Source: Pseudomonas typographi
GTDB lineage: Bacteria > Pseudomonadota > Gammaproteobacteria > Pseudomonadales > Pseudomonadaceae
Direction: 5' to 3'
Assembly (NCBI RefSeq): GCF_014694385.1
Contig: NZ_JAAOCA010000044.1
Span: 1-38,021, forward strand
DNA length: 38,021 bases
Part shown: positions 15,384-23,287 of the stretch, in pieces
Position numbering within the stretch: position 1 is the stretch's first letter
How the letters are laid out: each line of letters begins with the position of its first letter
Notes under the pieces: generated by a model
What the model was told of the DNA's origin: nothing
Databases searched by the model: none
Seen by the model: the letters and a program-made list of their open reading frames with translations, nothing else
Translations under genes and position numbers: made by a program

Positions 15384-16343
15384 TTGAAACTGCTACACGT
15401 GATTGCTGTGCTGCTTATTGGGGGGGCCGTCGCCGCACAGGCCGCCGAGCCTATTACCCTGCGTATCGCCGATCAAAAGGGCAACATGCGCGCCCAGCTT
15501 GAGGCTGCCCATGCGCTGGACAACCTGCCTGGCTACCAGATCCAGTGGGCCGAATTCCCGGCCGCCGCGCCGTTGACCGAAGCCCTCAACGCTGGCGCCG
15601 CGGACGCCGGTATCATTGGTGATGGCCCGCTTTTGTTTACCTCGGCGGCCGGTGCGCCGGTCAAGGCCATCGCCGTGGACCAGGCCGACCCTTACGGTAC
15701 GGCGGTGTTGGTGCCACAAGGTTCCCCGCTGCAAACCGCCGCAGACCTCAAAGGCAAGCGCATTGCCACCGGGCGCGGCTCCATTGGCCATTATGTGGCT
15801 GTGAAGGCCCTGGCCAGCGCCGGGTTGACCGCGAAAGACGTAGAGTTCAAGTTCCTCGGGCCGGTGGATGCGAAGATCGCCCTGGCCAATGGTTCGGTGG
15901 ATGCCTGGGCTACCTGGGAGCCCTACACCGCCCAGGCCGAATTGGTAGACAAGGCTCGTGTGCTGGTCAGTGGCCGCGGGTTGCTGGCGGGCAATAGTTT
16001 CCTCGCCGCGACCGACCAGGCGCTGGCAGACCCAGCGCGCCACGCGGCACTGCAAGACTACGTAAACCGCATTACCCTGGCCCAGCGTTGGGCCTATCGC
16101 AACCTGGACAGTTATTCCAAGAGCTTGGCCGCGATCATTGGTTTCCCGCCGGAGGTGGCGCGCCTGCAATTCGAGCGGCGCGCGCAGCACTGGGAAGCCA
16201 TTAGCGACAACGTGGTGCAACAGCAGCAGGAGGTCGCCGACTTCTACCACCAAACTGGGATGATCCCCGTCGAGTTGAAGGCGGCAAACACCTTTGACCA
16301 CAGCTTCAGCGTACCCCCGGCCAGCGAAACCGCCGCGCGTTGA
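15384..16343 (+). CDS. ABC transporter substrate-binding protein, aliphatic-sulfonate/taurine type (SsuA-like)
   Basis: A 319-residue periplasmic binding protein. From the TTG start at 15384 it reads a basic start then LLHVIAVLLIGGAVAAQAAE, a clean signal peptide. The mature part has the NMT1/SsuA pattern: LRIADQKGNMRAQLE, GAADAGIIGDGPLLF, the PYGTAVLVPQGSPLQTAADLKGKRIATGRGS hinge region and GSVDAWATWEPYTAQAE. These are hallmarks of sulfonate/nitrate/taurine binding proteins. GGAG precedes the TTG; a GTG at 15339 would add 15 residues before the signal peptide without a ribosome-binding site. No permease or ATPase gene is adjacent, so it must borrow a partner transporter or serve another role. 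It is convergent with the amino-acid permease (5-base gap). The upstream motif shared with the monooxygenase operon suggests induction during sulfur limitation. Confidence 0.87.
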   Translation: MKLLHVIAVLLIGGAVAAQAAEPITLRIADQKGNMRAQLEAAHALDNLPGYQIQWAEFPAAAPLTEALNAGAADAGIIGDGPLLFTSAAGAPVKAIAVDQADPYGTAVLVPQGSPLQTAADLKGKRIATGRGSIGHYVAVKALASAGLTAKDVEFKFLGPVDAKIALANGSVDAWATWEPYTAQAELVDKARVLVSGRGLLAGNSFLAATDQALADPARHAALQDYVNRITLAQRWAYRNLDSYSKSLAAIIGFPPEVARLQFERRAQHWEAISDNVVQQQQEVADFYHQTGMIPVELKAANTFDHSFSVPPASETAAR

Positions 16344-16348
16344 CCGGC

Positions 16349-17701
16349 TCAGCGGCGGCGGTGGTTAGTCACTTTATACGCCGCCGCCAACAGCAGCAGC
16401 CAGGCCGGGATCAGCAGTACCGACACCTTGAACGGCCCTAGCCACATCACAACCAACACCCCGGCCAAAAATGCCAGGCACAGGATGTTGGTGGCAGGGT
16501 AGCCCCAGCTCGGATAATGGCAGATGTGGCCTTCAGCCTGTTTGGCCCGCTTGAATGTCCAGTGGGTGATGCTGATGACCCACCAGTTCAATACCAGCGA
16601 GGCGACCACCAGGGCCATCAGCAGGCCCAGGGCTTCGCCGGGCACCACGTAGTTGATGACCACGCACAGGCCGGTGGCTACCGATGACACGCCCAATGCC
16701 GTAAGCGGCACCCCCCGGCGGTTGACCTTCAGCAGGGCGCGTGGGGCGTTGCCCTGGCGCGCCAGGCCGAACAGCATGCGGCTGTTGCTGTAGACGCAAC
16801 TGTTGTACACCGACAACGCGGCGGTGAGCACCACGGCATTGAGCAGGGTGGCCACCACTTGGGCGTCGAGGGCGCGGAAGATCAGTACGAACGGGCTGCC
16901 GCCGCTGACCACCTTCTGCCACGGATACAGCGCCAACAGCACCGCCAGTGCACCCACGTAGAACAGCAGGATGCGCCAAATTACCTGGTTGGTGGCCTTG
17001 GGGATGCTACGGCGCGGGTCGTCCGCCTCGGCGGCGGTGATGCCCACCAGCTCAAGGCCACCGAAGGAGAACATGATCACTGCCATGGCCATGGTCAACC
17101 CCGCCACGCCATGGGGGAAAAAGCCGCCGTCATTCCACAGGTTCGCCACCGTGGCCTGCGGGCCGCCTTGGCCGCTGGCCAGCAGCCAGGCGCCAAAAGC
17201 GATCATGCTGATGATGGCCACGACTTTGATCAGCGAGAACCAGAATTCCATCTCGCCATACAGGCGCACGTTGCACAGGTTGATCAGGTTGATGATCACG
17301 AAGAACACTGCAGCCGATACCCAGGTGGGGACGTCCGGCCACCAGTACTGCACGTATACGCCCACCGCGGTGAGCTCGGCCATGCCCACCAGCACGTAGA
17401 GCACCCAGTAGTTCCAGCCCGACATGAACCCGGCGAAAGGCCCCAGGTAGCGGTAAGCGAAGTGGCTGAAGGTGCCCGACACAGGCTCTTCGACCACCAT
17501 TTCCCCCAGTTGGCGCATGATGAAAAAGGCGATCAGGCCGGCGATGGCGTAGCCCAGGATCACTGAAGGGCCGGCCATCTGGATGGTTTGGGCGATGCCC
17601 AGGAACAGCCCGGTGCCGATGGCCCCGCCCAGCGCGATCAACTGGATATGCCGGTTCTTGAGGCCGCGATGCAGGTGCTCGGGGCTTTGTGGGTCACTCA
17701 T
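16349..17701 (-). CDS. amino acid permease (APC family, AroP/PheP/GabP-like)
   Basis: A 450-residue permease of the amino acid transporter (AAT) branch. It starts with HLHRGLKNRHIQLIALGG, followed by AIGTGLFLGIAQTIQMAGPS, the family's signature first helix, and keeps FSFGGLELVGITAAEADDPR, the conserved segment between helices 6 and 7, and SVYNSCVYSNSRML in helix 8. About twelve helices are visible. Members import aromatic, GABA-type or basic amino acids with protons; the exact substrate cannot be read. The ATG at 17701 is preferred because AGGGAAAG lies upstream and MSDPQSP begins most relatives; the frame extends to 17731 without support. Confidence 0.92.
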   Translation of the reverse strand: MSDPQSPEHLHRGLKNRHIQLIALGGAIGTGLFLGIAQTIQMAGPSVILGYAIAGLIAFFIMRQLGEMVVEEPVSGTFSHFAYRYLGPFAGFMSGWNYWVLYVLVGMAELTAVGVYVQYWWPDVPTWVSAAVFFVIINLINLCNVRLYGEMEFWFSLIKVVAIISMIAFGAWLLASGQGGPQATVANLWNDGGFFPHGVAGLTMAMAVIMFSFGGLELVGITAAEADDPRRSIPKATNQVIWRILLFYVGALAVLLALYPWQKVVSGGSPFVLIFRALDAQVVATLLNAVVLTAALSVYNSCVYSNSRMLFGLARQGNAPRALLKVNRRGVPLTALGVSSVATGLCVVINYVVPGEALGLLMALVVASLVLNWWVISITHWTFKRAKQAEGHICHYPSWGYPATNILCLAFLAGVLVVMWLGPFKVSVLLIPAWLLLLAAAYKVTNHRRR

Positions 17702-18044
17702 GCGGGGCTTTCCCTGAAAAGGCCAGTGCATACCTGGCCGGTTGTACTAAAGAAAGCCGCGTATCTTACAGGGGAAAAGCCGCGGCGCCAGCGCTCGGCT
17801 GTTTTTCCGGACGTTACCGGTTTACTAGGGCTGCCCAGCCACCTGTGTGCCCGCCACGATAACCCCCCGGCGCAGGCGCTTGGGGTGCTGGCGGGGGCCC
17901 AGCCATCGGCGTAGGCTGGGCAATCCATCATCAGCCCTTGCCACAGCGTAGCGATGCGCTGGTACCCCGTGCCTACTTCGCAGGGTGCCGGGGAACTGGG
18001 CTGGCCGAAGTGCCGCGCGCGTTCTCCCGGCCGTTACGAGCCTG
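17702..18044. other. gene-free stretch upstream of the monooxygenase operon
   Basis: I find no convincing gene in this interval. It holds the permease promoter on the left. At 17898-17920, CCCAGCC and GGCTGGG form a perfect seven-base stem with a nine-base loop, a possible attenuator or terminator. The short frames here have high Arg/Pro/Gly content and no ribosome-binding sites. Confidence 0.4.
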
Positions 18045-18065
18045 AGCATATGCCCAAATGGAATT
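18045..18065 (+). promoter_or_regulatory. shared upstream motif, copy B
   Basis: AGCATATGCCCAAAT, one variable base (G), then GAATT, followed 19 bases later by GGCTAG (18085). It matches copy A at 15253-15273 in 20 of 21 positions with identical spacing to GGCT. It lies 59 bases upstream of the monooxygenase start, a position suited to an activator site just upstream of a promoter whose -10 may be TAGGGT near 18088. Confidence 0.6.
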
Positions 18066-18123
18066 ATCCTGCCGAGGGCGAGCCGGCTAGGGTGTAAAGC
18101 GTTTAACCATCAGGAGGCGCCCC

Positions 18124-19449
18124 ATGGCCACCGATCGCCAACTCAAGCTGGGTGCGTTCATGCGCCCGGTCAGCATCCATACCGGGGCATGGCGCTACCC
18201 AGGTGCCTGGCCCGATGCGAACTTCAATTTCAAGCACCTCAAGCACTTGGCACAAACACTGGAGGCGGCCAAGTTCGACGCTTTCTTCATGGCCGATCAC
18301 CTGGCCTTGTTGAACATGCCGCGCGAAGCTCTGAAGCGCAGCCATACCGCCACCTCGTTCGAACCTTTTACTTTGCTCAGTGCCTTGAGCCAAGTGACTG
18401 AGCGCATCGGGCTGGTGGCTACCGCCTCGACCAGCTTCGATGAGCCGTTTCACGTGGCGCGCCGCTTTGCCTCGCTCGACCACCTCAGCGAAGGCCGCGC
18501 CGGCTGGAACATCGTCACCACCGCGAACCCGGATGCCGCGCTGAACTTCGGCCTTGTGCAGCACTTGGACCACGCCCAGCGCTACGCCCGGGCCAGGGAA
18601 TTCTACGAAGTGGTCACCGGCCTGTGGGACAGTTGGGCGGACGACGCCTTCGTGCGCGATGTGCAAACGGGCGTGTATTTCGACCCTGGCCGCTTGCACA
18701 CCTTGGCCCATGAAGGGCCGCTGCTGTCGGTGCGCGGGCCTTTGCACATCGCCCGCCCGCCGCAGGGGTGGCCGGTGATCGTCCAGGCCGGCGCGTCCGA
18801 GCCTGGCCGGCAGTTGGCGGCAGAAACCGCCGAGGTGGTATTCGCCGCCAGTAGCACGCTGGAAGAGGGGCAGGCCTTTTATGCCGACGTGAAAGGGCGC
18901 ATGCCGGCATTGGGGCGTGACCCAGAGCACCTGAAGATTTTGCCCGGGGCCTTCGTCGTGGTCGGTGACACACTGGAAGAGGCCCGTTCGATCCGCGCCC
19001 GGCTCGATGCACTGGTACACGAACAAAGTGCCTTCGCCTCGTTGAGCGTTGCCCTGGGAGTGGATGCCAGCCGCTTCGACCCCGATGGCTACCTGCCTGA
19101 GATCCCAGACACCAACGATAGCAAGAGCGCCCGCGCGCGGGTACTGGCCCTGGCCGACCGCGAGCAGTTGACGGTGCGCCAGTTGGCGCAGCGCCTGGGT
19201 GGCTATTCGGGCTTAGCCTTCGTCGGTACCGCGCAGAGCATTGCCGATGACATGCAATTGTGGCTGGAAAGCCACGGCAGCGACGGCTTCAATATCATGT
19301 TCCCGTGGCTGCCGGGTGGGCTTGAGGCGTTCACTGGCCAGGTAGTGCCAGAGCTGCAGCGGCGTGGGTTGTTTCGCCGCGAGTACGAAGGCCGCACCCT
19401 GCGTGAGCACCTGGGGCTGCCGCGCCCGGCCAACCGATTTTTCGCCTGA
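18124..19449 (+). CDS. LLM-class flavin-dependent monooxygenase (NtaA/SnaA/DszA family)
   Basis: A 441-residue two-component flavin monooxygenase of the NtaA/SnaA/DszA(SoxA) branch of the luciferase-like superfamily. Signatures are KLGAFMRPVSIHTGAWRYP near the start, KFDAFFMADHLAL, the TATSFEPFTLLSALSQVT segment, RRFASLDHLSEGRAGWNIVT with the family NIVTT, the PVIVQAGASEPGRQLAAE block and a C-terminal GFNIMFPWLPGG. These enzymes take reduced FMN from a separate reductase and O2 to cleave C-S or C-N bonds in organosulfur compounds, nitrilotriacetate or EDTA-like substrates. CAGGAGG precedes the ATG. The aldo/keto reductase follows after 15 bases. The motif at 18045-18065 suggests control shared with the sulfonate-type binding protein. 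No flavin reductase gene is nearby. Confidence 0.9.
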   Translation: MATDRQLKLGAFMRPVSIHTGAWRYPGAWPDANFNFKHLKHLAQTLEAAKFDAFFMADHLALLNMPREALKRSHTATSFEPFTLLSALSQVTERIGLVATASTSFDEPFHVARRFASLDHLSEGRAGWNIVTTANPDAALNFGLVQHLDHAQRYARAREFYEVVTGLWDSWADDAFVRDVQTGVYFDPGRLHTLAHEGPLLSVRGPLHIARPPQGWPVIVQAGASEPGRQLAAETAEVVFAASSTLEEGQAFYADVKGRMPALGRDPEHLKILPGAFVVVGDTLEEARSIRARLDALVHEQSAFASLSVALGVDASRFDPDGYLPEIPDTNDSKSARARVLALADREQLTVRQLAQRLGGYSGLAFVGTAQSIADDMQLWLESHGSDGFNIMFPWLPGGLEAFTGQVVPELQRRGLFRREYEGRTLREHLGLPRPANRFFA

Positions 19450-19464
19450 CCAAAAGGAACTGAC

Positions 19465-20478
19465 ATGCACTACCGTAACCTGGGCCGCAGCGGCCTGAAA
19501 GTCTCGCCCCTCAACCTGGGCAGCATGATGTTCGGCGACCAGACCGACGAGGCCACTTCGCGGCGCATCATCGACAGTGCCTTCGCCCGCGGCGTGAATT
19601 TCGTCGACACCGCCAACGTGTACAACAAGGGCGAGTCCGAGCGCATCGTTGGCCGCGCCATTGCCGCGCAGCGCCATGCCTGGGTGTTGGCCACCAAGGC
19701 CGGAAGCCCCACCGGCCAACAATCGCCGCTACCACACAACGTCGGCGCCAGCCGTAAGCACCTGCTGTACAGTGCCGAGCAGAGCCTGCAGCGGCTGGGC
19801 ACCGATTACATCGACCTGTTCTACCTGCACCGCGAAGATCACGACACCGCGTTGGAGGAAACCGTCTCGGCCTTGGGCGACTTGATCCGCCAAGGCAAGG
19901 TGCGCTATTGGGGGGTATCGAACCACCGTGGCTGGAAGATCGCCGAGCTGGTGAACGTGGCCCGGCGCTTGAACGTGGACGCGCCGATCGCCGTGCAACC
20001 GCTGTACAACATCGTCAACCGCCAGGCCGAGCAGGAGGTGTTTACCGCGGCCGCCTACCATGGCCTTGGGATCGTGCCTTACAGCCCGCTGGCGCGCGGT
20101 GTGCTCACCGGCAAATACGCCCCGGACCAAGCACCGGCGGCCGATACCCGCGCCGGGCGCCAGGATAAACGCATCCAGGAAACCGAATGGCGGCCTGAGT
20201 CACTGGCCATCGCCCAGCAGGTGGCTGCCTACGCCAAAGACCGCGGTACCACGCCCACGGCTTTCGCCATTGCCTGGGTACTGCATAACCCTCTGGTGAC
20301 CTCGGCGATCGTTGGGCCGCGCACCGAGGCCCATTGGGAGGGTTACTTGCCTGCCTTGGATTACCACGTTACGGCAGAAGACGAGGCCTTCATCGATAGC
20401 CTGGTGGTGCCGGGGCATGCATCGACGCCCGGGTTCAATGACCCTGCGCATTTCTTCAGCGGGCGGCCGGTGGTTTGA
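19465..20478 (+). CDS. aldo/keto reductase
   Basis: A 337-residue (beta/alpha)8 aldo/keto reductase. The catalytic tetrad is visible as Asp48 and Tyr53 (FVDTANVY), Lys78 (LATKAG) and His122 (LFYLHREDH). The NADP-binding tail is in the VTSAIVGPRTEAHWE segment, as in the AKR family. AAAAGGAA precedes the ATG, 15 bases after the monooxygenase stop, so the two are one transcript. A likely role is reduction of an aldehyde or ketone released by the monooxygenase, which is inference from the operon. It ends before a strong GC hairpin. Confidence 0.92.
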   Translation: MHYRNLGRSGLKVSPLNLGSMMFGDQTDEATSRRIIDSAFARGVNFVDTANVYNKGESERIVGRAIAAQRHAWVLATKAGSPTGQQSPLPHNVGASRKHLLYSAEQSLQRLGTDYIDLFYLHREDHDTALEETVSALGDLIRQGKVRYWGVSNHRGWKIAELVNVARRLNVDAPIAVQPLYNIVNRQAEQEVFTAAAYHGLGIVPYSPLARGVLTGKYAPDQAPAADTRAGRQDKRIQETEWRPESLAIAQQVAAYAKDRGTTPTAFAIAWVLHNPLVTSAIVGPRTEAHWEGYLPALDYHVTAEDEAFIDSLVVPGHASTPGFNDPAHFFSGRPVV

Positions 20479-20520
20479 GCCCTGTTCTTTTAGATTAAAA
20501 AGCCGTTTACCTGGTTTGCA

Positions 20521-20555
20521 GGCGCCCCGCCGTAGGGCCCGGCGGCGGGGGCGCC
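20521..20555. terminator. long GC-rich hairpin between convergent genes
   Basis: GGCGCCCCGCCG at 20521 pairs with the GGCGGCGGGGGCGCC arm ending at 20555, with one bulged G. It lies between the aldo/keto reductase stop and the MFS gene stop on the opposite strand, so it could stop transcription in both directions. The T-tract is weak on both sides. Confidence 0.55.
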
Positions 20556-20621
20556 ATATACGCCAGCGGGCCCTGGGCGCTACCGCGATCGCGGGGCCGG
20601 GTTCTAAGCGTTAACCGCTGC

Positions 20622-21938
20622 TTAAACCTTCGCCAAAGCCGGCTTGCCCCGGCCAGGCGCGGCCACCTTCAGCGCCACAATGGCGCCGACCACGATCAAC
20701 CCGGCCAGGCTGTACAACGCCGCATCGGTGGAGCCGGTTTGGTCTTTGATCCAGCCCACCACGTAGGGGCTCAAGAAGCCGGCCATTTGCCCCACCGAGT
20801 TGATGATCGCCAGGCCACCGGCCGCCACGCCCGCGCTCAAGAAAGCGGTAGGCAATGGCCAGAACATCGGCAGCCCGGTGAGCGCGCCCATGGTGGCGAT
20901 GGACAGCCCCAGCAAGGCCAATGCGGGCGTGCTGGCGAAATTCACGGCGATCAACAGCCCGGCCGCACCCATCAACATCGGTACCACCAAGTGCCAGCGG
21001 CGCTCGCGGTGTAGATCCGCCGAGCGGCCCACCAGCAGCATGAACACCCCTGCCAACAGGTACGGGATGGCGCTCAGCCAACCGATTACCAGCGGGTCGG
21101 CAAAGCCGAGGCTCTTGATAATCGACGGCAGCCAGAAGTTGATTGCATAGACGCCGCTTTGGATACAGAAATAGATAAAGCCCAGCACCCACACCAACGG
21201 CTCGGCGAACACCGCTTTGAGTGAGTGGTCGCTACGTACGGGTTTATGGCGGGCGTCGGCGTCCAGTTCGGCCTGTAGTTGCTCGCGCTCAGCCGGGCTC
21301 AGCCAGCCGGTGGTGGCTACGCTGTCGCTGAGCAGCACGAAAGCCAGCAGCCCCAGCAGCAGCGTCGGCACGCCCTGGAGCAGGAACATCCATTGCCAGG
21401 CGGCGAGGCCCCCTTGGCCTGCGGCGAAGTGGCCGAGAATCCAGCCGGAGAACGGCCCGCCGACCAACCCTGACACCGGAATGGCCGACATGAACAACGC
21501 CATGATCCGCCCGCGCCGGCGGTCTGGGTACCACTGCGAAAGGTACAGCACGATGCCGGGGAAGAAACCGGCTTCGGCCGCGCCGGTGAGCAGCCGCACG
21601 CCGTAGAATTGCAGCGGGGTGTTCACCAGCAGCAAGGCGGCGGACAACGCCCCCCAAGTGATCATCATCACGCCGATCCAGCGCCGCGGCCCGAAGCGGG
21701 TCAGCGCCAGGTTGCTCGGCACCCCGCACAGCACGTAGCCAATGAAGAAGATACCGGCGCCCAAGCCATAGACAGTTTCGCTCCAGTTGAGCGCATCGAG
21801 CATTTGTAGCTTGGCAAAGCCCACGTTCACCCGGTCAATGTAATTGAACAGGTAGCACACGAAAATAAACGGGATCAGCCGCAGCGTTACGCGCCGGTAC
21901 AGCGCATCGCCGGGCTCGGCGGCAAGGGTGTGGGTCAT
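20622..21938 (-). CDS. MFS transporter, anion:cation symporter (ACS) family
   Basis: A 438-residue major facilitator of the ACS group (phthalate/tartrate/glucarate/glycerate symporters). It has FIFVCYLFNYIDRVNVGFAK in helix 1, ALTRFGPRRW in the motif-A loop, AAEAGFFPGIVLYLSQWYP with the RRRGRIMALF continuation, and GLAIINSVGQMAGFLSPYVVG late in the protein, all family markers. The ATG at 21938 is preferred over the GTG at 21950. It is divergent from the CdaR regulator and near the glycerate kinase, so it most likely imports a sugar acid or glycerate. Regulation is expected through the shared 21939-22089 region. Confidence 0.92.
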   Translation of the reverse strand: MTHTLAAEPGDALYRRVTLRLIPFIFVCYLFNYIDRVNVGFAKLQMLDALNWSETVYGLGAGIFFIGYVLCGVPSNLALTRFGPRRWIGVMMITWGALSAALLLVNTPLQFYGVRLLTGAAEAGFFPGIVLYLSQWYPDRRRGRIMALFMSAIPVSGLVGGPFSGWILGHFAAGQGGLAAWQWMFLLQGVPTLLLGLLAFVLLSDSVATTGWLSPAEREQLQAELDADARHKPVRSDHSLKAVFAEPLVWVLGFIYFCIQSGVYAINFWLPSIIKSLGFADPLVIGWLSAIPYLLAGVFMLLVGRSADLHRERRWHLVVPMLMGAAGLLIAVNFASTPALALLGLSIATMGALTGLPMFWPLPTAFLSAGVAAGGLAIINSVGQMAGFLSPYVVGWIKDQTGSTDAALYSLAGLIVVGAIVALKVAAPGRGKPALAKV

Positions 21939-21968
21939 GGCGTTTCTCACTTTTTGTGTATTGTTCTA

Positions 21969-22031
21969 ACCCGTACGGGTGGTGGCAGTGTCTGCCAAGG
22001 CCTTAAGGGTTGTCTTTGTGCCTGTGCACAA
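21969..22031. promoter_or_regulatory. candidate operators between the MFS gene and the CdaR regulator
   Basis: ACCCGTACGGGT (21969-21980) is a perfect 12-base palindrome. TTGTGC-CTGT-GCACAA (22016-22031) is a six-base inverted repeat with a four-base centre, and a further TTGTGC half-site occurs near 22048. All lie in the 151-base divergent gap, so the CdaR protein probably binds one of them. The exact site is unproven. Confidence 0.42.
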
Positions 22032-22089
22032 TGGCCGGCGCTTGCTATTGTGCGCCAACACCTTTCCCGGCCTGCACGGAGCCCCATCA

Positions 22090-23199
22090 GTGTTCGAACT
22101 CGACCATGCCTTGGCACAAGACATCGTAGACCGGGCAATGGCCATTTTGCCGCATAACGTGAATGTAATGGACAGCCAAGGGCTGATCCTGGGCAGCGGC
22201 GAGCCCGAGCGGATCAATACCCGCCATGAGGGGGCGCAGTGGGTGTTGGCCAATGGCCGGGTAGTGGAGCTGGACGCGAACGCCGCACGGCGGTTGAAGA
22301 ATGTGCAGCCGGGGGTGAACCTGCCATTGCTGCTGGAACAGCGGTTGGTCGGTGTGCTGGGCATCACCGGCGCGCCCGACACCGTGCGCACCTATGCGGC
22401 GCTGGTACGCATGACCGCCGAGATGCTGCTGGCCCAGCGCAGCCAGCAGGCCCAACAGCAGTGGCGGCGCCAGCGCCGCGACGATTTGCAAGCGCTACTG
22501 CTCGGCCAGCCGGAACCGAGCGCCGAGTGCTTGGCTGAAGCCGGCCAATTGGGGCTTAAGCCGCACCTGGCGCGCACCCCCTACGCGCTGCGGGTGGGGC
22601 CAGGCCAAGCGCTGCATTTACTGGCCGAATGGCTGTGCAACCGCTACCCCGACAGTTGGTGTACCAGCCCGGCGCCAGGGCATGTGTTGTGGTGCCGGCC
22701 TGCCTCGCTGGCGTTGGACGAAGAGCGCTTGTTGGCGCGCTTGGGCGGGCTCGGTTGGCCGGTGCTGCAATGGGCCCAGGGCGAGAACGCGGCAGGCCTT
22801 GCCAGCTTGCGCCAAGGCTGCGCGCAGGTGAACGACGTGCTTGCCTATGGCCGCCAGGTACTGCCTGGGCAGCGCCGCTTGGCTCTGGCCACGTATCGCT
22901 TGCCGGCCATGCTCTGGCGCCTGCGTGACGACCCGGCGCTGCGCCAATGGTTGGCGCCATTGCAGGGCCTGGTCGAACACGACCGGGGCGGCGTATTGTT
23001 GGCCACATTGCGCGCCTGGTGTGCCCACAACGGCCAAGCCCAGGCTTGTGCCGATGCGCTCGGCTTGCACCGCAACAGCCTGCGCTATCGCCTTGAACGC
23101 ATCCGCGGTTACACCGGGTTGGACCCGGCGCGCATGGCGGATTTGGCTAACCTGTATCTGGGCGTGCAATTGTTACCGGCCGCCGCACTGTCCGATTGA
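22090..23199 (+). CDS. CdaR-type sugar-diacid transcriptional regulator
   Basis: A 369-residue activator. Residues about 1-135 are the diacid-recognition domain, opening FELDHALAQDIVDRAMAIL and then NVNVMDSQGLILGSGEPERI, a near-diagnostic stretch. The C-terminal PucR-type helix-turn-helix includes ALGLHRNSLRYRLERI with the surrounding LATLRAWCAHNGQAQAC. I chose the GTG at 22090 because CGGAG precedes it and it starts the protein exactly as in relatives; the upstream frame to 21979 is unsupported. It is divergent from the ACS carrier and followed by glycerate kinase after 88 bases, the classic garden of glucarate/galactarate/glycerate use. It likely activates both. Confidence 0.9.
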   Translation: MFELDHALAQDIVDRAMAILPHNVNVMDSQGLILGSGEPERINTRHEGAQWVLANGRVVELDANAARRLKNVQPGVNLPLLLEQRLVGVLGITGAPDTVRTYAALVRMTAEMLLAQRSQQAQQQWRRQRRDDLQALLLGQPEPSAECLAEAGQLGLKPHLARTPYALRVGPGQALHLLAEWLCNRYPDSWCTSPAPGHVLWCRPASLALDEERLLARLGGLGWPVLQWAQGENAAGLASLRQGCAQVNDVLAYGRQVLPGQRRLALATYRLPAMLWRLRDDPALRQWLAPLQGLVEHDRGGVLLATLRAWCAHNGQAQACADALGLHRNSLRYRLERIRGYTGLDPARMADLANLYLGVQLLPAAALSD

Positions 23200-23287
23200 A
23201 CAAATTCAGCGACCGATACTTGTGCGCCAGCCCAGGGCGCGGCGCTCAGGGGCGTGGCAGCATGGGCCATCGAACAAGGAAAACCCT

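Noticed and set aside
18103..19026. 307-codon minus-strand frame opposite the LLM monooxygenase
   Set aside because: Antisense shadow; the plus-strand monooxygenase has complete family motifs and a strong ribosome-binding site.
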